Source of the DNA: Thermaerobacillus caldiproteolyticus
GTDB lineage: Bacteria > Bacillota > Bacilli > Bacillales > Anoxybacillaceae
Assembly (NCBI RefSeq): GCF_013761245.1
Contig: NZ_JACDUT010000009.1
Location: 124,001 to 188,000 of the forward strand
Length of the DNA: 64,000 nt
Direction of reading: 5' to 3'
This document shows, piece by piece, positions 1 through 8,617 of this stretch. The number at the start of each line of letters is the position of its first letter. Position 1 is the stretch's first letter. The notes beneath the pieces are model-generated. The model did not search any database and was not told the DNA's origin. It was given only the letters and a program-made list of their open reading frames with translations. The translations under genes and the position numbers were made by a program.

Positions 1-2
1 CT

Positions 3-110
3 TTTTGTAGGCAACATGGCATAACATCAGGTGAAGCATGAGAGTCTATTGGAAAGCTCAAATCTTATTACCGCCTGATTATACAGGTGAGTCCGAAAGG
101 AGCAGAACCA
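3..110 (+). pseudogene. 3' part of an AraC-family regulator gene interrupted by TGA
   Basis: Read in the frame of the downstream gene, bases 3-110 encode the typical junction between the AraC DNA-binding domain and its effector domain: FCRQHGITSGEA, then TGA at 39-41, then ESIGKLKSYYRLIIQVSPKG. In AraC relatives an arginine usually sits where the TGA is, so a CGA-to-TGA change is the likely lesion. The DNA-binding half lies outside the window. The stop separates it from the effector-binding domain. Confidence 0.6.
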
Positions 111-590
111 ATGAAATACAAAATTGTTGAAAGAGATAGTTTTCAAGTAGTAGGAATCAAGCGAGAATTTTCATTAATCAATGAGGAGAATCTTGTGGGT
201 ATTCCCAAACTGTGGGATGAAGTGAATGAGGATGGAACAGTCGATTTATTATTGAAGTTGAACAATGGTCAGATTAAAGGTGTATTAGGTGTATGTGCCG
301 CTAATAACGATACACAGAAGCAAGTAATGGATTATTGGGTAGCCACAGAATATGATGGTGACACACCCGACGGATTATTAAAATTTGAAGTACCCGCATC
401 CAAATGGGCTGTATTTGAAGTTCACGGGCCGATGCCAGATGCTATGCAAAAAGTATGGAAACAAATTTTTTCAGAATGGTTTCCATCCAGTGGTTATGAG
501 CATGCAGGCACACCAGCATTAGAAGTATATACAGACGAAGATCCCTCCAGTCCCGATTGTTATTCTGAAATCTGGATACCAGTAAAATAA
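111..590 (+). CDS. GyrI-like effector-binding domain protein (detached AraC C-terminal domain)
   Basis: This 159-residue product is a GyrI-like/AraC effector-binding domain, the small-molecule-sensing half of many AraC regulators. It starts MKYKIVERDSFQVVGIKR and contains the family core with PASKWAVFEVHG and a C-terminal YSEIWIPVK strand. It would normally be the C-terminal part of the regulator whose remains precede it. ATG 111 is chosen because GAAAGGAG at 95-102 gives an SD sequence with 8-nt spacing; a GTG at 87 in the same frame lacks one. Whether it is expressed alone is inference. It could be a remnant on the way to decay or a free-standing ligand-binding protein. Confidence 0.6.
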   Translation: MKYKIVERDSFQVVGIKREFSLINEENLVGIPKLWDEVNEDGTVDLLLKLNNGQIKGVLGVCAANNDTQKQVMDYWVATEYDGDTPDGLLKFEVPASKWAVFEVHGPMPDAMQKVWKQIFSEWFPSSGYEHAGTPALEVYTDEDPSSPDCYSEIWIPVK

Positions 591-619
591 ACAGAAACTT
601 CTGGAAATTTATTTAATGA

Positions 620-654
620 CAAATGCCCTTATATTTTTAAGGGTATTTGTTTGT
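620..654 (+). terminator. Rho-independent terminator
   Basis: CAAATGCCCTTA (620-631) pairs with TAAGGGTATTTG (638-649) with one G-T pair, followed by a T-rich tail. It lies 30 bases after the effector-domain gene. Confidence 0.7.
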
Positions 655-1811
655 ATAAAATATGATGACTACTAAACACATTATGACAAAAAATCACACT
701 AATCGCTCATTATATCAAATACTCCCTTAACAGCTTTAATCCAAATAACAGATAGATATTCGGAAATAATGACTAACGTTGTAAATCTGCGCTTTCCTGA
801 TGTTCCCCCTTATGCAACTAAACGGCACCTTTAGCTCAATATAAACTAGAGTAAAAACTCGAAGTTATACATAAGGATACAGCATAGCACATGCAGTACA
901 TATCGATGAAATCCATATCATCTTGGCAGTTCCAGCCTGTTATTCTTTAACTCGTTAAATACCTGTTCAATCTCGCTAGCAAAATCTAAGCAGCCATTGG
1001 CCACCGATCTGTTATTTTGTAATATGAAATATTCGCATAACAGAATGGCTCTCTTGCGCTGTAAGCTAATACAAGCAAACAAGAGTCCGGTGATTCTATG
1101 GGTTCTTGTTTGCCTTTTATCTGTTGAAGAACTTTTTTGTGGTTCGTGCGTGATCTTTTCCTATTCCCTGAACTTGTCAATCAGACTTATCTTACAATGT
1201 TCTGTTAAAACAAGACGTAGTGGTGTGACATGATTTCTGATAAAAAATTGATTTTCGGGAAACACTAATGAAAACAAAAACGGGAAAAAGTAGGCATGCC
1301 ATGGATCGAAAGACGCATTATTTCCGGTGAATACGACAATGAAATGAACGTCTTTATCATCCAAAAGTTAAAACAGTTTTTCGGTCAATTTGTTCTCCCT
1401 CCACACCGGATTATCTGTCAGATTATCTGAAAAATCGTCAAAATGGGAAGGAAGGACAGACTGTGATTCTTTACAATCAAATTCCTGTGGGTCTGTCACA
1501 GGAAGAAACATAGCGGCTTTGTATGAAATTTAGCCTCTCCGTAAAGGTTTTTCATGAAAATAAAAAAGGGCATGGAGAAGGGAAAAGAATTGGAGCAGAT
1601 GGAGGTCCAGCCCGTTCAACAGGAAACGTTGACAGAAGTTGGTTGAATAGGGCTACGCTAGAGTTGTGGCTACAATAACAGACGAAAATAAGCGTGGAGA
1701 GAATCCCGATCTGCTGCCGAGAGGTCTCTAATGATCCATATTGGGCGGAAACATAATTGAGAAATAAGTATTCTAACACAAGCAATAAAATTACACAGAA
1801 GGTGTTGGTGC
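655..1811. other. Gene-poor, probably decayed DNA
   Basis: No reading frame here has a convincing start, SD sequence and protein-like composition. Short stretches look like coding remnants. Minus-strand bases around 920-1020 read as about 34 residues ending IEQVFNELKNNRLELPR. Plus-strand bases 1424-1511 read as DYLKNRQNGKEGQTVILYN followed by a few codons and TAG. Neither is recognised. The region looks like old, degraded genes. Confidence 0.4.
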
Positions 1812-1814
1812 TTG

Positions 1815-2585
1815 ATGATAAATAAAAAATTTTTTAAATGGTTAATCTCTATCATAGGTTGCTCTGTTGTTCTGATGTTTATTTGTGTATTGCCCATAAC
1901 AGCGGACAATAATAAAGGACGAAAGTTTTATGAAGAACAAGGAAAAGCAATTTGGGAAATACCAACGAAAGAAAAAGTTATTGCATTGACATTCGATGAT
2001 GGACCGAGCTCAAAATATACTCCACAAATTCTAGATGTTTTAAAACAATATCAAGCAAAGGCAACCTTTTTTGTAGTTGGTTCTCGTGTAAAAGATCATC
2101 CCGATTTAGCAAAACGGGAAATTTTGGACGGCCATGAATTAGCTAATCATACATACAATCATTTAAATTTCAGAGGGCTTACCGAAGAAGAAATCAGAAC
2201 AGAGTTAAGAAAAACAAAACAAACCATTATTCAATTGACTGGATTCTCTCCTAAATTATTTCGCCCGCCAGGAGGATATTATAATGAAACCATCATCAAT
2301 GTTGCTAACCAAGAAGGCTATACAGTAGTGATGTGGTCATGGCATCAAGATACATATGACTGGAAACAGCCGGGAGTCAGCAATATTGTAAAAAAGGTTT
2401 TGTTGAATGCCCGAAATGGCGATATTGTCTTATTTCACGATTACGGTGGGGATCGTCGGCAAACTATCGAAGCTCTAAAAAAAATTTTGCCTGAACTTAA
2501 AAAAAGAGGATACAAATTTGTCACCGTATCAGAATTGCTAGAAATGCATCCAAACTATAGATATCTCAACGGGATATCGGGATGA
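1815..2585 (+). CDS. Polysaccharide deacetylase (NodB domain), membrane-anchored or secreted
   Basis: A 256-residue carbohydrate esterase family 4 protein, predicted to remove N-acetyl groups from a cell-wall polysaccharide, probably peptidoglycan. A single hydrophobic segment at about residues 8-30 acts as signal peptide or anchor. The five CE4 motifs follow: TFDDGP at about 59-64 (catalytic base and metal Asp), NHTYNH (metal His pair), RPPGGYYN, WSWHQDTYDW and LFHDYG. The length matches the PdaB/YheN group of Bacillus; which member is not clear. ATG 1815 is used, with AAGGTG upstream; a TTG immediately before it is possible. It stands alone between gene-poor stretches. Confidence 0.85.
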   Translation: MINKKFFKWLISIIGCSVVLMFICVLPITADNNKGRKFYEEQGKAIWEIPTKEKVIALTFDDGPSSKYTPQILDVLKQYQAKATFFVVGSRVKDHPDLAKREILDGHELANHTYNHLNFRGLTEEEIRTELRKTKQTIIQLTGFSPKLFRPPGGYYNETIINVANQEGYTVVMWSWHQDTYDWKQPGVSNIVKKVLLNARNGDIVLFHDYGGDRRQTIEALKKILPELKKRGYKFVTVSELLEMHPNYRYLNGISG

Positions 2586-2610
2586 ATGATAAACAACTGG
2601 ATAGAAAAAT

Positions 2611-2677
2611 TGCCTGTCATCACTCGAAGCTGGCTGAATGATCCTGCAAACATTCGGGATGTGGCAGGCTCTTTTTT
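2611..2677 (+). terminator. Possible terminator of the deacetylase gene
   Basis: GCCTGTCAT (2611-2619) can pair imperfectly with ATGTGGCAGGC (2659-2669), followed by a T run at 2672-2677. The loop is long, so this is a weak call. Confidence 0.35.
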
Positions 2678-2989
2678 GAAAAAAGAGACAATAATTATGG
2701 GGCGAACGTGTAGCGCCGAACAATCATAACTATGTGATAGTTCCGAAATGGGGAATTGTTTGATCTTTAAACGCTAACGATTTACTGGCGAAAAATCGCT
2801 GTGTGCTCTGATATTGCGGCAAGTTTTGCGAAGCTGTTTTGAGAGCAAAACAAAAGTGAAGTCAAAGTCAACTGGCCAAATTCGTTCATCGGTTCGTGCC
2901 GTTCAGGCTTGAGGATTTGTGCTCGAGGAGTAATTCATTTAGAGGCAAGTGTGGCTTATGGCATAAATTAAAGATAGGGGCAGTGGATA

Positions 2990-3007
2990 CTCCCTTGTAA
3001 CAAGGAG
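2990..3007 (+). promoter_or_regulatory. Hairpin that would mask the toxin-ORF ribosome binding site
   Basis: CTCCCTTG (2990-2997), loop TAA, CAAGGAG (3001-3007) form a compact hairpin with one bulged C. The 3' arm is the SD sequence (AAGGAGG, 3002-3008) of the small ORF starting at 3015. Masking of the SD by a local hairpin is typical of type I toxin mRNAs. Function here is inferred. Confidence 0.45.
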
Positions 3008-3014
3008 GCTACGG

Positions 3015-3104
3015 ATGATGACTGTTACAGATGCACCAACATTAATGATTTCCTTTGCAATTTTTACATCATTCCGAAAGAAGCCTCCCGCTTCAAAAAC
3101 ATGA
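3015..3104 (+). CDS. Putative holin-like toxin-type microprotein (degenerate C-terminus)
   Basis: A 29-codon ORF with a strong AAGGAGG SD 7 nt upstream. Its sequence, with TVTDAPTLMISFAIF, matches the pattern of the short 'putative holin-like toxin' peptides of Firmicutes (alternating xDALxLMIxFAxF, then a hydrophobic run and a basic end). Here the hydrophobic segment is cut short and continues as SFRKKPPASKT, so it may be truncated and inactive. A second ATG at 3018 is equally possible. No antisense antitoxin RNA could be identified. Confidence is moderate because the peptide is so short. Confidence 0.45.
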   Translation: MMTVTDAPTLMISFAIFTSFRKKPPASKT

Positions 3105-3316
3105 CAAAGTTTAGTGTGAAGTGGGGGATCACACTACTTCGTTCATGATTGACACATACGGATTCGGTTACCATGCATGACTATCAAAAGAATTGGCTCA
3201 TACTTTGAAAATCGCATTTGATTGCTGGTGGTGTATGGAAGAAGATTAACAACAGCAACAATATCGAATGCAGAAGAAGATTCGCATTAACCCCCTGTCT
3301 CATAATGTTCAATGCC

Positions 3317-3772
3317 CTAGATTGAATTCATCCATCGATAGAATTTCCAAACGATTATCATAAAAATCAGATATCCAAAAAAAGAATAAATATGTTCCCA
3401 CTGATCATTGTGGGCAAACCATCCGAGTGCTTCTGATCGTTTTTCTCCAAGTGTCATTATAAGGCTTGCTGTGCCGATAAAAACACCTTTTTTCCACGTT
3501 TTTATCTTCTCCATAAAGTAAAGAAAAAAAGTCGTTAGGATTGGTAGGCCGATCAGCGTAAACATAATGTTAATGGTGAAAATAGCTGGATACGGCCTAG
3601 CAGGAAAACTATACCATTGTTTTCCAACGAAATAAAGATCTAAATAAGTTCCAATCCATGAGGCAAATAAGGCTGTAGAAATATAAGCAGAAATATGTTT
3701 ACTTCGAGTGGAAAATAGCTTTTTTCGCGATAACCGCAAGCTCAATTTTTTCGAGTGCTTCACAATATTCAT
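3317..3772 (-). CDS. CBO0543-family multi-pass membrane protein
   Basis: A predicted integral membrane protein of about 151 residues with four hydrophobic helices and a conserved-looking C-terminal segment (EHIYSFFGYLIFMIIVWKFY). It resembles the CBO0543 family of small Bacillus/Clostridium membrane proteins, whose function is unknown. The start is placed at ATG 3772, preceded by GGAGAG with 7-nt spacing; an in-frame ATG at 3787 is the alternative. Either start lies inside the 3' end of the upstream gene (which ends at 3699) in another frame, so the two genes overlap by 74-89 bases and are probably translationally coupled. Confidence 0.6.
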   Translation of the reverse strand: MNIVKHSKKLSLRLSRKKLFSTRSKHISAYISTALFASWIGTYLDLYFVGKQWYSFPARPYPAIFTINIMFTLIGLPILTTFFLYFMEKIKTWKKGVFIGTASLIMTLGEKRSEALGWFAHNDQWEHIYSFFGYLIFMIIVWKFYRWMNSI

Positions 3773-4829
3773 CGGTAATCTCTCCATTTATCTCTTCCTC
3801 TTGTTTGTTGAAATAATCGGTAATGGTCCAGTCATTGAACCAATCTCCTATATCTGCTTCTTCATGTGTAACGTTTTTCCATGCATACTCTAATCTTGGA
3901 CTATATATTCGAGGTACCCCTTGCTGTATTTGGCAATTTTTGATGCGGCGTCTATAGGGGTGTCCTGGCACCGATTCATGAACGTCATTAAATAGGTGAG
4001 GCCAGTAATCTTTACGAGTTCCGGTATGGGGGCAAGAAGCGGCCCATTGCACCACTTTGTCTAACATATTTTTTTTATGAAAAAGTAAGGAATATAACCG
4101 CTTTCCTAATAATATCCGTTCATGAAGCGAACTGAAATGATGCAACGTTTGCCCGATGAGTCCTATACTTCGCTTCTCATATTTGTCATAGTAAGGAAAA
4201 AGAATATGATTTAAGCTAAGGATATCTTGAAGCTTAAACTCAATTGTATGAAATACGTTCTCTTGAAAAAGGGGATTTTGGATGACTCGTTTTTCTAAAT
4301 AGCTTTGTTCATTAATTACAAGAGCAATGGCCAGTATATAGGGGTCACCATATTTCCAAAAGTGGCTCCAAATCGTTTCCATAAATGTTGATACATGAAA
4401 AATAGAAAGAAGATAAAAAAGTGGTCTTTTCCTTTTTATACTTTCCTCATACAGCAAAAACTGCGGGTATACATCTTGAAAAATAAGCCAATTTCCGCGC
4501 TCTAAAAAGGAAAAGAAAGACTGCTGTTCCTGTTCGTTTAACAAATTGGATAGCAGCTCTCCCTTTAAGTCGGTCATATTCCATCCACCATTTCTTGATA
4601 CCATATGTCCCAAAAGTGCCCAATGAATTTCCGGATGACGCTGATAAAAATCAAAGTATGCTTGTGTTCTTGTGATGTTGTTTTCATTCTTTATTTTTGT
4701 GTGAGTGAGTATTTTTTGGACCAACCTTTTTTCTTCTTTGGTTAAATCGGACTTTTTCATCGTTGTTATCTTGAAACCTTTGCACTTTTTCTTTAACTCC
4801 TCATTTATTTCCAGAAGAAATGGAGGCAT
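3699..4829 (-). CDS. DUF2515 family protein (YppC-like)
   Basis: A 376-residue protein of the DUF2515 family, similar to what I recall of B. subtilis YppC. The recognisable block is the N-terminal HWALLGHMVSRNGGWNMTDL at about residues 69-88. It appears soluble, with several hydrophobic helices inside the alpha-helical body and no signal peptide. Its biochemical role is unknown. The upstream start has no good SD; the internal ATG at 4760 (MKKSDLTKEEKRL) is an alternative, also weakly supported. It forms a two-gene unit with the overlapping CBO0543 gene and is divergent from the triterpene cyclase gene. Confidence 0.7.
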   Translation of the reverse strand: MPPFLLEINEELKKKCKGFKITTMKKSDLTKEEKRLVQKILTHTKIKNENNITRTQAYFDFYQRHPEIHWALLGHMVSRNGGWNMTDLKGELLSNLLNEQEQQSFFSFLERGNWLIFQDVYPQFLLYEESIKRKRPLFYLLSIFHVSTFMETIWSHFWKYGDPYILAIALVINEQSYLEKRVIQNPLFQENVFHTIEFKLQDILSLNHILFPYYDKYEKRSIGLIGQTLHHFSSLHERILLGKRLYSLLFHKKNMLDKVVQWAASCPHTGTRKDYWPHLFNDVHESVPGHPYRRRIKNCQIQQGVPRIYSPRLEYAWKNVTHEEADIGDWFNDWTITDYFNKQEEEINGEITDEYCEALEKIELAVIAKKAIFHSK

Positions 4830-4954
4830 AACCGGTTTTTTCTTTTTCTTTATTAGCCAAAAAATATCTACCCCTCCCTATACGAATCGTTTTCAATATG
4901 CGGGAATAAGTATTAGGTAAGTGCTTATTTTTTTAAATGAAAGGGATGGCGAGC

Positions 4955-6844
4955 GTGAAGTTTAGCATTCAAAACGAAATCAACCGAATCGTGAATCAAT
5001 TGAAAAAAGAACAATCCCCGGATGGATCATGGCGTTACCCTTTTGAAACTGGCGTTGCCACAGATGCTTATATGATCATCTTATTACGTACGTTGGAAAT
5101 AAATGATGAGGACTTAATCAAAGCGTTAGTAGAAAGAATCGAAAGTAAGCAGCAAGGGAATGGAGCGTGGAAACTTTTTGATGACGAAGGCGAAGGAAAT
5201 GTAACGGCAACCGTTGAAGCATATTATGCGCTTCTCTATTCCGGATATCGCAAGAAAAACGATAAAAACATGCAAGCTGCAAAACGGCGGATTTTGGAAA
5301 TGGGTGGAATAGAAAACGTGCATATGTTTGCCAAATTTATGCTTTCTTTAACAGGGCAATATCCATGGCCGAAATTTTTTCCTATTCCTGTGGAAATCGT
5401 CCTTTTGCCGCCTTCGTTTCCGATCAACTTTTGGGATTTTTCCGTCTCTGGAAGAGCCAATCTTACACCGATTTTCATTCTAGCTGACAACAAATATCGT
5501 ATAAAAACGAGGAGAAGTCCAGATCTTTCGGATTTATTTGTTTCGAGATGTGAAGAAGACGATTACTGGAGATGGTTACAAATGGATCGGTCTTTTCTTT
5601 CTTATATGAAACAGGGAATCAAAAGTTTCATTGGTTTACCGGAATATATTCACACTACAGCCATTCATCATGCCAAACAATATATGTTAAGCCGTATAGA
5701 ATCAGATGGAACATTCTATAGTTATTTTAGTTCTACTTTCCTTATGATTTTTGCTTTGTTATCGCTTGGGTATCCAAAAAGTCATCCAATCATTATCAAA
5801 GCGATTAATGGATTAAAGTCTTTTGTCTGCCAAATTAATGGCTATCCTCACATACAATATACAACGGCAAATGTTTGGAACACTTCCTTAGTGAGTTATG
5901 CTTTACAAGAAGCAGGGATGTCTTCTACAGATCCCGTGGTTGAAAAAGCAAATCTCTATCTTTTTTCACGTCAACATTATCAATATGGCGATTGGGCCAT
6001 TCATAATCCATACAGCTTGCCAGGAGGATGGGGGTTTTCAAACATTAATACAATAAATCCCGATGTTGATGACACAACCGCTTCTTTAAGAGCAATTCAC
6101 AAATTGGTGATGAAAGAACCTTTATTTCGTCAGGCATGGGATAGAGGGATCAATTGGCTGTTCTCAATGCAAAATGACGATGGAGGTTACGGAGCATTTG
6201 AAAAGAATGTCAATAAGCGCATTTTACACCATATTCCGATTCAAGGAGCGGAGTTCTTATTAACCGATCCGTCTACCGCAGATTTAACCGGAAGAACGTT
6301 AGAGTTTTTCGGAAATTTCACCAATTTATCTAAACAACACCTAGCTATTCAACGTGGAGTAGAGTGGCTTCTAAATCATCAAGAAAAAAACGGGTCTTGG
6401 TACGGCAGATGGGGGATTTGTTATATATATGGAACATGGGCTGCTGTCACCGGGATGATTTCAGTGGGGATTTCTCCGAAACATCCAGCCATTCAAAAAG
6501 CGGTGAAATGGTTGTTAAACATTCAAAACAACGATGGCGGGTGGGGAGAGTCATGTAAAAGCGATATAGCGAAAGCGTACGTTCCGTTAGGAGCAAGTAC
6601 GTTAATACATACAGCTTGGGCATTGGATGCACTGATTGCTGTTTTTGATGAACCGATACCGGAAATTCAAGCCGGAGTCCAATTTATTCTCCAATCTGCT
6701 GAAAGGAAAGATTGGACAACTTCTTATCCAACAGGGCAGGGAATGGCAGGGGGATTTTATATTCATTATCACAGTTACCAGTATATATTTCCTTTACTAA
6801 CATTAAGTCATTATCAGAAGAAATATGAAATCTTCCATGTTTGA
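4955..6844 (+). CDS. shc: Squalene-hopene/sporulenol cyclase-type triterpene cyclase
   Basis: A terpene cyclase of about 630 residues that folds a linear C30/C35 isoprenoid into a polycyclic lipid at the membrane. The catalytic DXDD motif reads DVDD (about residues 370-373) within WGFSNINTINPDVDDTTA. Several QW-type repeats are visible (QNDDGGYGAF, QEKNGSWYGRWGICYIYGTW, QNNDGGWGES). It reads closer to B. subtilis SqhC (sporulenol synthase, tetraprenyl-curcumene as substrate) than to classical hopene cyclases, so sporulenol-type activity is as likely as hopene formation. GTG 4955 is favoured because AAAGGG (4940-4945) lies 9 nt upstream; in-frame ATGs at 4937 and 4946 have no properly spaced SD. 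Confidence 0.88.
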   Translation: MKFSIQNEINRIVNQLKKEQSPDGSWRYPFETGVATDAYMIILLRTLEINDEDLIKALVERIESKQQGNGAWKLFDDEGEGNVTATVEAYYALLYSGYRKKNDKNMQAAKRRILEMGGIENVHMFAKFMLSLTGQYPWPKFFPIPVEIVLLPPSFPINFWDFSVSGRANLTPIFILADNKYRIKTRRSPDLSDLFVSRCEEDDYWRWLQMDRSFLSYMKQGIKSFIGLPEYIHTTAIHHAKQYMLSRIESDGTFYSYFSSTFLMIFALLSLGYPKSHPIIIKAINGLKSFVCQINGYPHIQYTTANVWNTSLVSYALQEAGMSSTDPVVEKANLYLFSRQHYQYGDWAIHNPYSLPGGWGFSNINTINPDVDDTTASLRAIHKLVMKEPLFRQAWDRGINWLFSMQNDDGGYGAFEKNVNKRILHHIPIQGAEFLLTDPSTADLTGRTLEFFGNFTNLSKQHLAIQRGVEWLLNHQEKNGSWYGRWGICYIYGTWAAVTGMISVGISPKHPAIQKAVKWLLNIQNNDGGWGESCKSDIAKAYVPLGASTLIHTAWALDALIAVFDEPIPEIQAGVQFILQSAERKDWTTSYPTGQGMAGGFYIHYHSYQYIFPLLTLSHYQKKYEIFHV

Positions 6845-6899
6845 TTTAATATGTTGTTTCCCAGAACGGTCCTTAGTAATGGAGTAAAATCAGGTACAC

Positions 6900-6941
6900 G
6901 ATGGGGAGCTTCACCGTAACGGTCACAAGCTCTCCATCTTT
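6900..6941 (+). terminator. Terminator after the cyclase gene
   Basis: GATGGGGAGCTT (6900-6911) pairs with AAGCTCTCCATC (6927-6938), one G-T pair, 15-base loop, followed by TTT. The T tract is short. Confidence 0.5.
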
Positions 6942-7326
6942 AGTGCAAACAGAATTGATTGAAAAATGTTGTTTTCGATCTTGTTTGTATGGGCTGCTCC
7001 ATAAGTGTTTGATCTTACGTACATCTCACAATATCGTTTATTCATCCATGCCATGTCCTACATGTGAGATTTGATATTTTGCTTTTGGGGCAGATTCGTA
7101 ATCTCTATTTCCTTTGGAAGGAAGATTCTCATGTTGAAAGAATACCTCGATTGAAAATGAACTTTATGTTTAAGTAAATTGTTTTTCTAATGAAGTAAGG
7201 AGAAAATAACCGATAAAAACAGAAAAAAAAACGATTTTTCTTTTCCAACGGATCTTTTCGTCGGCTCCTTCTATTTTTCAACCAGTAAGGGTTCTTCTTT
7301 TTTTATCTATCACTCGAGATTAAAAT
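6942..7326. other. AT-rich intergenic region, nothing recognised
   Basis: Between the convergent cyclase and EamA genes there is no credible ORF, RNA or repeat. Confidence 0.5.
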
Positions 7327-8229
7327 TTACAACTGTGCGTGCACTTTTTTTATGACTTTCTCTTTTGGTTTAGGTATTTTTGTAGCAAAATAAACTCCGA
7401 TGAGCACTAGAGTACCGCCAATGATTTGTGATACGAGAATCTTTTCTCCTAAAATTAATGTGATGATGGCAGTAAACACCGTAATCAAATTTAAATACAC
7501 ACCCGCATGGCTAGGACCAACTTTTTTTACAGCCATGTTCCAAAAAGCAAAGGAACAGACCGATGGAAATAGCCACATATAGATGATTCCGGTAATCCCT
7601 TTCACACTTAATTGGGTCATATCCATCGGTTGCAAGAAAAGAAATGGAAATAAAAAAATGACACTAAGAGCAACAGAACTGGCTGTTGCTGTAATAGGAG
7701 GAACAGCTAATCTTTTTCCGATAATCGAGTAAAAGACCCAGCATAAATTAGCCGCTATCATCATTAAATCCCCGCGGTTATATGTTGTTTGAAAGATCCA
7801 TTCTAAATGTCCCTTCGTTAATATGAAAAGCACTCCGATAAGGGAAAGGGCAAACCCTACAACATTAGTCCAGCTCATTCTTTCTTTCAATATAAGAAAA
7901 GAAAAAAACACCATCATAGCTGGATTCAGTGCATTTACCAAGGAAGCATTCATTGGCGATGTGTATTCTAATGCGCCGTAAAGCAAGAGGTTGTATCCGA
8001 TAACACCAAGAAGCCCCATGCAACTTAATGATAACCAAGAATTTTTCAATACTTTGCGGTAATTAGGCCGTTCAACGAAATAAGAAATAGGAATGAGAAA
8101 AGCTAAGGATAAAAACCACCTAGTAAAAGTAATCCATAGTGAACTCATCTCGGAAACGACGTATTTTCCAAATACATAGTTCCCTGCCCAAAATAAATTC
8201 GCCAAAATTAAAAATATTCTCTCCCTCAT
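7327..8229 (-). CDS. EamA/DMT-family transporter
   Basis: A 300-residue polytopic membrane protein with about ten hydrophobic helices arranged as two EamA repeats (roughly residues 5-140 and 150-285). The N-terminal repeat opens with ILANLFWAGNYVFGKYVV and the second contains GDLMMIAANLCWVFYSIIGKR, both typical of the drug/metabolite exporter superfamily. Members move amino acids, nucleosides or small metabolites; the substrate cannot be told from sequence. AGGGG lies upstream of ATG 8229. It is monocistronic and divergent from the following RpiR regulator, with no sign of a shared function. Confidence 0.8.
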   Translation of the reverse strand: MRERIFLILANLFWAGNYVFGKYVVSEMSSLWITFTRWFLSLAFLIPISYFVERPNYRKVLKNSWLSLSCMGLLGVIGYNLLLYGALEYTSPMNASLVNALNPAMMVFFSFLILKERMSWTNVVGFALSLIGVLFILTKGHLEWIFQTTYNRGDLMMIAANLCWVFYSIIGKRLAVPPITATASSVALSVIFLFPFLFLQPMDMTQLSVKGITGIIYMWLFPSVCSFAFWNMAVKKVGPSHAGVYLNLITVFTAIITLILGEKILVSQIIGGTLVLIGVYFATKIPKPKEKVIKKVHAQL

Positions 8230-8461
8230 AGCAAGATCCCCTATCTATTTTTAATGATATTCCCTATTTTACCAAATAACTGCCATAATGTGTTATGAAA
8301 TGCATGGGATGGTGAAGAGTATAATAATGCATTAAATACCGATTTTGGTTTATATTTCTTGGACATAACAAGAAAGTTTAAGTGATTTTTACGGAAAAGG
8401 TGTTAAAGTTTAAAGTTTAAGAAGAATTCATGGTTGGAGGGAAAGGATTGAGGCGTTATAA

Positions 8462-8475
8462 TAAAACTAGTTTTA
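8462..8475. promoter_or_regulatory. 14-bp perfect palindrome upstream of the RpiR regulator
   Basis: TAAAACTAGTTTTA is a perfect inverted repeat about 140 bases before the regulator start. It could be an operator (autoregulation). No second copy was seen before the PTS gene. Confidence 0.35.
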
Positions 8476-8487
8476 TAACGGATTTTA

Positions 8488-8501
8488 TGGAAGCGTTTAC
8501 T
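8488..8501 (+). promoter_or_regulatory. Candidate cre (CcpA) site
   Basis: TGGAAGCGTTTACT fits the catabolite-responsive element pattern TGNAANCGNWNNCA except for the last base. A cre here would place the mannosylglycerate-type locus under catabolite repression. Confidence 0.5.
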
Positions 8502-8617
8502 GATGGTGGTAGCTACTAAGGGAGAGGGAATTTTTTGTTTATGAGCGTTATTAGGTAATATTAAGAACGGAACCCCTGTGATGAAACAGTAGAACATTGT
8601 GGTGAAGGATGAGGGCG

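Larger units (their letters stand above)
2678..3316. other. Intergenic region holding one tiny ORF
   Basis: Apart from the hairpin at 2990-3007 and the small ORF at 3015-3104, no gene or RNA could be supported in this stretch. Confidence 0.4.

Noticed and set aside
986-1364. Small frames on both strands around 1.0-1.4 kb
   Set aside because: No SD, no recognisable similarity, and the two strands overlap; treated as decayed DNA.
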